A DNA stretch of 64,000 nt from Chondrus crispus (Eukaryota; Rhodophyta; Florideophyceae; Gigartinales; Gigartinaceae). The position numbers were made by a program, and so were the translations under genes. Position 1 is the stretch's first letter. Every line of letters begins with the position of its first letter. Shown here piece by piece: positions 57,528 through 64,000 of the stretch. The stretch covers positions 1-64,000 of the forward strand of contig NW_005179194.1 in assembly GCF_000350225.1 (NCBI RefSeq), in the 5' to 3' direction. The notes beneath the pieces were generated by a model. It was not told where the DNA came from. It saw only the letters and a program-made list of their open reading frames with translations, and made no database searches.

Positions 57528-59441
57528 ATGTTTCCTTCATCTCCGAGCCACTCGAGTGGTGGTACCAAACGCAAGCGCCACGGCGTGGGCTTTTCTTCCA
57601 CTTCCCACGACCCTCTAAGTCTTCCTTCCATCCCTCGATTACCCCCTGATTCCCAACATGCCGGCCCTGTTGCACACATCGATTCCGGTCCTAACACTCC
57701 GTCCTCGCGTCGATACCCTGCTGCGTCGAAACTCCACGATAAGGCCACGCGCCTTAATCCTGAGCTTTTCGCTTCCGCAAAATGGTTCTCAGTGATCGGT
57801 GTATGCACCTTCGAGGACATTGCCTACTCGTTCGCCGACGGCGCCGGTATGCTTCCAGGACAAATCCCCCTTCAAGCTATTCAGTCTTACGATTGGTTGG
57901 CTCGCATCGCCATTCCTCCCTCCATCCTGTGTCACATTCCACCCCGTGGTCGTGCGGTGTTATCGACCCGTTTCATGACCGCTGTGTCTGACAGGCTTGA
58001 GCTGCCATTGACGCAGGATCTCATCCCTGAGGAATTCGGTTGTGACGCGTGGCAGTTTCGCACCGAGGGCGAGCGGTCTTACCTCGATAACATGCTGGCC
58101 TGGACCTCCGACAACCCTCCTCGTGAAGCTAACTGCTTTTGGTTCAATCAACGGATCGTCTCGGGCGACGCTATGATGTGGACCAACGCCATAATTCCGG
58201 CTAATTTCCGACTTATCAAGCGGGGTACCATCCCCTTCTTCCAGCACACAGTGCGCTTCGAACGCCGTATTCGGTCTGACACGGGTTATTTTGTGGCCTA
58301 CCAGATGTTGGAGGCGCGTGAAATCTCGAGGTCCCATTACGCGAATCGTTATCAACGTATTCCGTCGTGGTGGAGTCAATTTGAGGTCTGGCAAGGCTTT
58401 TGGGCTGAGCTCGGCCCCGTGTACACGTATTAAAGAAGGTATTTACGTGATCCTCGACACGGCCTTTGGGTAGTCTTCCTCACAGAGTGGTGTACCAAAG
58501 TGGCAGTGACCCTCCTGTGGGAGACCTACGACTGCTGGAGGTTGTGGTACTTGCCTCCCCAGCTCATCAGCCTCATGCGACGCCTCGAATATTCGGTTCC
58601 CCTGGGCGGTGCTGATGGAGACGCCGAACTGCATTCTCTCCTCGATAAAATAGAGGAGGTCGATTGGGACTTGATTCCGCGTCAAAATTCCTCTCGTTCC
58701 TTCGTCCGGCAACGCCCCTCCTTCTCTCCTGGTCGTGCTCATCGTGGTGCGGGGGACTACGCTTGATTTAACCCCTGGACGGGATCGCAATGTTCTTGCG
58801 ACGAGGCGCGTCTGAGTCGGCAGTATGGGAGTCAGACTCCCGTTCCGGTTGAATTGCCCGTCTTCCTTGCGGATCCCCGCGAGCGCGACCTCTGTCCCCG
58901 GGAGCCTTTGCGTTCTCGCCCTGTGCTACCGGTCTCACCGACTTCACTCCCTGTCGATCCGGCCGGCCCCACTCTCCCCGTGAACGCTTCGATAAGGGCG
59001 ACGACAGCCCCCGAGTGTAAGGAGGTCAAACCCCCTTTGCGGTCTCATTCACTTCCAGTGGCCAGGTGTCAACCTCTATCAGAGACGAGAGAGGTCCCCT
59101 CGTCAGCTAGCCGGACTGAAAGTCTGTCCGTGCGCGCAGCTCCAGAAAGGAAGGAAAATTCTTTGTCCCTTACCCCCTCGGTTCCTCCTGCACCGTCTTC
59201 CCCTGTGCACGTCCCGACTCGTCCCCCTTCTCCTGCGTCTGTTCCAGTTGCCGCCCCCTTGTCACCAATCGTCGACGCAGTCCAACCGACCAGGGGAGGT
59301 TCGACCGCCCCGTCCTCTCCAGAGGTTATCAAAATGAACGACGGCGCCGCCAGCGTCTATCGCACATTGCTCCGTGCTCTCGTAATAAACGAGGGGGCTC
59401 TTCGAGGAGCGTCCCCCGTTGACCTGCGCTTACTGGCGTAG
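57528..59441 (+). pseudogene. unrecognised 638-codon ORF with two in-frame stops
   Basis: One frame runs from ATG 57528 to TAG at 59441, broken only by TAA (58431-58433) and TGA (58764-58766). The N-terminus is Ser/Pro-rich with KRKRH. A Trp-rich middle region looks folded (SAKWFSVIGVCTFEDIAYSF, GCDAWQFRTEGERSYLD, RIPSWWSQFEVWQGFW). The C-terminal third is Pro/Ser-rich and disordered. I recognise no domain and no zinc knuckle. It begins 123 bases from the LTR 56279-57404. It could be a gag-like protein of a plus-strand element, or an antisense extra gene of a minus-strand one. Confidence 0.5.
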
Positions 59442-62400
59442 CTTGTCGCCTCACTTCGGAAGGAAAAAACCCTTGGGTGAATCGTCCCATTGACCTATTG
59501 CCGATGGTCGCGTCCTGCCGATCCATGTTCGGATCATTGTCCTCTGAGAGTTTCGTCTCATCATCGACACTTCCCTTCGTTCCACCGAAAATAAATTGCA
59601 TTTCCTTCTCCTATCAACTTCCTCCTCTTGTCGCATTTTTCTTCTCTTTATCCAACACGTACGTCATCTTTCTCCTCATTTTCCTTTTCCTCCTCTTATT
59701 TGTTGCTTTCTTGATGCGCCCCCGTCACTGCAGTCGAACCCTCTTAGTCCCCCTTTTTCTCCTCTTTTCCTCAGTACCTTCTCTTTAATTTTTCATTCAA
59801 TTTTCGTCCTCTTCCTCCTGGTTCGCGCCGAGTCGAGTACTCCGGGGTACCGACTTCTTCATCTCTTTCCCCCATGCCACACTATCGCAGCATCCTCAAC
59901 GGGCCGCGATCCTGATTACCTCTCCCCAATTTGTCTACGCGGGACCTCGTCGAGTCGAGTCTCCTAATTAGCAGGCGACCGCGAGACTTCTCTGTTGCGC
60001 GTTCTTCTGTCTCTCTTTCGCCGTGCGTTGTCCCTTACCCTCAGCACTTCATCATTGTTATTGTATCGTGCTGCGAGCTCGTCTTTCCCTCGGGTAACGC
60101 CACTCTTCCTGTTGTCAGTCCATCTTTCCCCTCCTGGCGCCTTCCATAACATGTTAGCGCAGGCTGTGTAACAACGCTCTTCGAAGGACATCAGCGCCTC
60201 CATGACTTGTCCTCAATTTCGAACGACCCGCAACTGGGGTATCCCAATTTGGAACCTTATAAGGAACTCATCCTAAAGCGCGGCGGGGTAATCATCCACG
60301 TAGTCGCTTCCCGCTTTTCCTTAGTCTGCGACCGCCTCTTACTTGGCATCTGCAAATAACAATCTGAAATACTCGGCGAGCATTGGTCTCATTCGCAAAC
60401 AACAATATTTCTCTATCGCCAATCGAGTCCCTGGCCTATTTCAGCGGAAATGACCTCCAAAAAAATTCATCCCCTTAATTCACTTCCCTAGGTCAAAGAG
60501 CGATGGCAATTTCGTTGCATTCGCAGCGATGGCGTCTCCTACACCTCCCCTTCTCTTGTGCCATACACTGGGAAAGATTTGTTTTCGTCCACAGCCTCGA
60601 CCTCTTTGAGGCGGCCCTTCATGCGAGACGTATCGTGTCCATGTACGCTGTGTCCCGGTTCGGGTCAACGTTCAAACAAGATCGGGTCGGAATTTGTTGA
60701 AGCGTCTTCGTCTGGAGACTGACAACGCGATACGCTCCTTCTCCTCTGGATGCTTCGTCACGCTTCGCTGTCTTCACAAAAAGAACGAACATGCAGCGGA
60801 ACGAAAGAACAGTAGAAAAAAAGAAAGGGGGACAACGAACAGAAACTAAGGGGTCGGGGAGATCGCTGCAGTCTGTCTCTCAGGGTAAGAACAGGGCGTG
60901 AGCTTAGGCGTGATCAGGCGCTACAGGCAACAGATGGTTCGTCGACAATAAGCTCGTTGGTTATCACTTTGCTCCATAGGAGTGGCCCTCGTTGACCTTC
61001 CGGTGCCTCCATGGGCACGGGGCTTATTAGATGGCCGCTTGATAACCCCGTTTGCGAGAGTCGGTGACCGAATCAAAAAGGCGTAGGTCTCTATGGTTCT
61101 AAAATGCGTTCAGCCCTGAACGCTTTCAATTCGACTCGGACGTCCCTTGCGTCGCATCATCTCATGTTCCGACGGTACCAGACACGACGTCCACGTGTGA
61201 CATGATAGCGCACCTGGGACTCCGACTCGATTTCGACTGACTCACGATCGATCCCCTTTCGCTTTCCTCTCATTTTGCTAAAACTGACCTTCCTCTCCTC
61301 AAGCGACTTTCGAGGCCTTGGTTATTGCTCCGGTCATCGTCCTTTTCCTTCTCTTTCTCGATGCGAAGCTCGCGCTGTTGCTTCTGCTTTTTCTAGGTCG
61401 TACAGAGAACAATTCGACTCGAGACTCGAACAGCAGGTGAGATAGGACAGGTTTGTCTGCGCACGTCCTTTACAGTCCAACTTCGCAGTGTCCATCTTGA
61501 AGAACCGTTTTTCGTCAAACCGTCATCGGACCCTCCGCACACAAGGGCATTATCACTATTTTTTTCTCAACGGAGACCGGCCTCTCGATGAATTTCCCCG
61601 TAGTTGCGATACCGTCCCGGTAGTGAAAACTCGCTCACTGTATTCTTCGATCCTCGTTAGTGAGTGCCGGTCGGGTGGCTCGCGGATGACTCATTCAATG
61701 ATCTTCTGTCGGTCAGACTCTCTTTCGTCCCACTCGTGTGTTACCTATCCTCAAGACAAGCTTCTGAAATTTCGCAACTTCTCGCCCCTGGTAGCACTAC
61801 AACAAACTCGCTCTTCTTCTTGACTCGATACACGCATGATAAATTAATTGCGACCGACGATTCGCCTGTCTGCCTAGATCAGGACTCGACCCGTGCGCGT
61901 CACACGACTTGTTCGTCGGTTCCCGCGGCGCGGAGTCCGGCTTCCTACGTACAGTAACCCAAAAAAACAAAAAAAGAAACGCAACCAAAACAAGAACACG
62001 GAAGAGAAAAGACTGGAGGTTATTGTAGCGAACGTGTCAGTGTTTCGTCGGCAATATGGCGACGTGGGTGTGGACGTCGATGTCTCTTGGTCCTGCGCAA
62101 TTCGCCTAAACCGGTACCGCTGGTGATGGTATTATAATATAGAGGAGGGACTACCTCGATCGAGTGACGAGGTCGTGCCGCTGGACACGAGTCACACTCC
62201 TGGAAGCGTGCGGTGGCGTCTGTTTTCGCCTATCTGCGAGCTTCTCGTCCCACTTTGTCACAGGGGGTTCCCTTTTCGTGTCTTCTTATCAACATAAGTT
62301 GCGCGTGTTCTCTGCTGCGACCGCCCGATAACGGCCCCTTCGTGACGAAACTTCTTGCTCGTCGGGCATGTTGTATGGAGAAAAATCGAGGGTGCGATCG

Positions 62401-62855
62401 GGGTCGAGTTCGAAGCGAAGGGTTGGGGTCGTGATTTCTTTCTTGGCTCGCGCCTTCTCGTGCGGCTTATCAACCGTACCGCCGGACGGGCTTGGGCGCT
62501 TATGCCTTCGGCTGCAACACTCGAAAACCACTCCTCGTGCGACCAACAAGTACCACATTTCCCCTCAATTTTGATTAAATTTTGGAAGACTGACCATTGT
62601 TCGATTTTCGACTTTCACCTCCATTCACGCAGCTCTCTGTCGACATCTCTATTTTTTGATTAAATCACGCCCCATGAGGGCGGATCATCGATCCAGGCGT
62701 CACTTCGCGTGCGCGCGGCGGCCGCGTGTGATCGTATCCAAGGAGGTAAATTACCTCAGCCTGACACTACAGTGGCGCTTCAATTTTTCAGTGGGGCGGC
62801 GCACGTCTCCCCATTCATGTGCGGAACCCGAAGTAAGATTTCCTGACTTATTGCA
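59442..62855. other. CT-rich stretch, no gene seen; may include an LTR
   Basis: The plus strand is strongly C/T-rich, notably 59600-59820 (long TTCCTCCTC-type runs), with no convincing coding frame. Its right end is adjacent to a polypurine tract at 62856-62870 (minus strand), so part of it is probably the 3' LTR of the chromovirus. A TATA-like TTATAATATAG lies at about 62132-62142. Confidence 0.4.
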
Positions 62856-62870
62856 CTCCCCCCTTCTCAA
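62856..62870 (-). promoter_or_regulatory. polypurine tract of the chromovirus
   Basis: On the minus strand TTGAGAAGGGGGGAG is followed at once by TGCAATAAG, a classic tract/LTR junction, about 80 bases past the stop codon of the chromodomain ORF. The LTR would extend leftward. Its far end was not found. Confidence 0.55.
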
Positions 62871-62951
62871 TTTCTTGACCTAGGGACGCTCTCCGTTCTA
62901 CAGGTTGCAGGCCGTCGCACTGACTTCCACGTGTGCGTCTCCTCATAGGAA

Positions 62952-63401
62952 CTATCCTGCTTGTGCGTGCGCGACTTGCGGTGGCAGCTGTAGTTTTATC
63001 TGTCCGAAGTATGCTACAACTGTGCTGCGCGGTAGGTGTTCGAATGGCTCCCACGTCGCGTCCTCGGGCGTATAGCCGTACCATTTCACCCGGAGAATTA
63101 AGTTCTCCTTGTCGTAGCCGTGGTCCACGATCTTGTCGATCACATATTCCTGACTCTCGCCTCCTTCTTCCTGCGTGTCCAACCGTCCTTCCCCCTTCCG
63201 AAGAGCCAGCGGCTCATCCTCACCCTGCTCTTCCGAACCTCCCATCTCGTGTAGATCGATTGGGGTGCCCGCAGCTTCCTGATTTACCAACGATCCGTCA
63301 TCCGTCCTGTCCTTCGCTTGCGCGGCGAGTTCTTCTCGTTCTGCTTCTCGGTTGAGGAATTGTAGCGCTTGTCGTAGCCCGAATATCGGCTTGTAGTCCA
63401 T
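62952..63401 (-). pseudogene. chromodomain C-terminus of Ty3/gypsy chromovirus integrase
   Basis: The frame from 63401 (MDYKPIFGLRQALQFL) crosses an acidic linker to YVIDKIVDHG, LRVKWYGYTPEDATWEPFEHL, a clear chromodomain with its aromatic cage positions (Y, W, Y). In chromoviruses this domain steers integration to chromatin marks. It is one base out of frame with the integrase segment at about 63400 (natural join VELAPSPMDYK), so the copy is frameshifted or the base is an error. Confidence 0.85.
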
Positions 63402-64000
63402 GGGACTAGGGCCAATTCGACTCGATCTCGCGACAAGCGCTCTTCTTGGTCGCCGATGGCAATGACGACCGTATTCCCAGTTGACTCCTTCACTTGATAC
63501 GGACCCGTAGCCACTTGTGCCAACTTATGTTTCGGCTCGGTGGCCGTGCCTTGCTCTTTCCGAAGGAATACGTATGACCCTGAAGGGATGTCATACTTCG
63601 GCTTGCGGAGCCTTGCGTCGAAATTTCGCTTGTAGCGCGCTTGTTCTTTCCGCAAGCTCTTACCAGCGCCTTTCATCAGGCTTTCCAACCACGACTGCCA
63701 TTTCAGGTAGTACGCTCGATTCGAGCTAAATCCTTCCAAACTTGGCTGTGCTTGTAACGCAATGCTTCTCGGCGCCCGAGCTAACACCAGCTCGAAGGGC
63801 GCGATGTTCGTAGTTCGATGAACTTGCGTGTTGTATGCGAACGTCACGGCTTCGCTAAATAGGTCCCAGTCCTTGGGATGCTCTCCAACATATTTTCGCA
63901 ACGGTGAAGTCAGCGTGCGGTTAAACCTCTCAACTTGGCCGTTGGCTTGCGGGTGGTACGTAGTCGTGAACACATTGCGTATGCCGAGAATTCGACAGAC
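63284..64000 (-). CDS. Ty3/gypsy integrase, partial, runs off the window
   Basis: The frame is open to the last base of the window. It begins with the end of the integrase core, FTTTYHPQANGQVERFNRTL, in which the Glu of QVERFNR is the third catalytic residue, then WDLFSEAVTFAYNTQVHRTT and SPFELVLAR-type sequence (PFELVLARAP). It continues with the GPY/F-type domain (ATGPYQVKES). The upstream core, RNase H, RT and gag would lie beyond 64000. The apparent ORF start at 63973 is GTG and has no meaning. Confidence 0.9.
   Translation of the reverse strand, partial: VCRILGIRNVFTTTYHPQANGQVERFNRTLTSPLRKYVGEHPKDWDLFSEAVTFAYNTQVHRTTNIAPFELVLARAPRSIALQAQPSLEGFSSNRAYYLKWQSWLESLMKGAGKSLRKEQARYKRNFDARLRKPKYDIPSGSYVFLRKEQGTATEPKHKLAQVATGPYQVKESTGNTVVIAIGDQEERLSRDRVELALVPWTTSRYSGYDKRYNSSTEKQNEKNSPRKRRTGRMTDRW

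Noticed and set aside
59477..59967. Hydrophobic plus-strand ORFs (Phe/Leu/Pro-rich) as membrane proteins
   Set aside because: They result from the C/T-rich composition of this stretch, which codes Phe, Leu, Ser and Pro in any frame.

Overview
The window looks like nuclear DNA of a eukaryote with compact, mostly single-exon genes set between dense, nested transposable elements. A red alga of the florideophyte type (Chondrus-like) is my best inference. The support is: genes without introns apart from one short intron with a TACTAAC branch site; N-terminal extensions that look like organelle transit peptides on a histidine-biosynthesis enzyme and an ISE2-like RNA helicase; a mitochondrial-type HslV; and abundant Ty1/copia, PIF/Harbinger, pogo-like and piggyBac-like elements. 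Nothing prokaryotic (operons, Shine-Dalgarno sites) is seen.

Layout. 0-6.5 kb: a CACTA/Plavaka-like transposase relic, then a complete Ty1/copia element (795-6502, minus strand, near-identical 404-bp LTRs, 5-bp target duplication CAAAC) whose reading frames carry three in-frame stops. 6.5-14.3 kb: mostly non-coding, with one long unrecognised ORF (8362-10485) and a pogo-like deletion derivative (12427-13276). 14.3-39 kb: the host gene island. It holds an FTR1 iron permease, imidazoleglycerol-phosphate dehydratase, a membrane-anchored alpha/beta hydrolase, HslV, allantoinase, a second pogo-like element (25183-26332), a small spliced gene (27103-27541) that the single-ORF view misses, an ISE2/Ski2-type helicase, a HEAT-repeat protein, a 5'(3')-deoxyribonucleotidase, actin-interacting protein 1 and an MFS-like transporter. 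39-64 kb: a transposon graveyard. It holds a decayed piggyBac-like transposase apparently joined to a PD-(D/E)XK nuclease and a zinc ribbon, two PIF/Harbinger elements, several LTRs, a possible DIRS-like relic, an unrecognised broken ORF next to an LTR, and the integrase-chromodomain end of a Ty3/gypsy chromovirus that runs off the window.

Main points from the hunt. (1) Three DNA-transposon transposases are each split by a different solo LTR, and in the piggyBac-like case removing the LTR plus one target duplication restores the reading frame. (2) The piggyBac-like transposase plus PD-(D/E)XK plus zinc-ribbon arrangement is the best candidate for something undescribed. (3) The copia element looks young by its LTRs but is coding-dead, including an HVHD in place of the YVDD-type reverse-transcriptase site. 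(4) Two pogo-like elements share terminal repeats but have lost most of the catalytic domain. (5) A 638-codon ORF with only two stops (57528-59441), beside an LTR with a polypurine tract, matches no family I know.

Several long ORFs open on non-ATG codons. I moved the starts of the FTR1, allantoinase, transporter, helicase and 707-aa genes to the first in-frame ATG.
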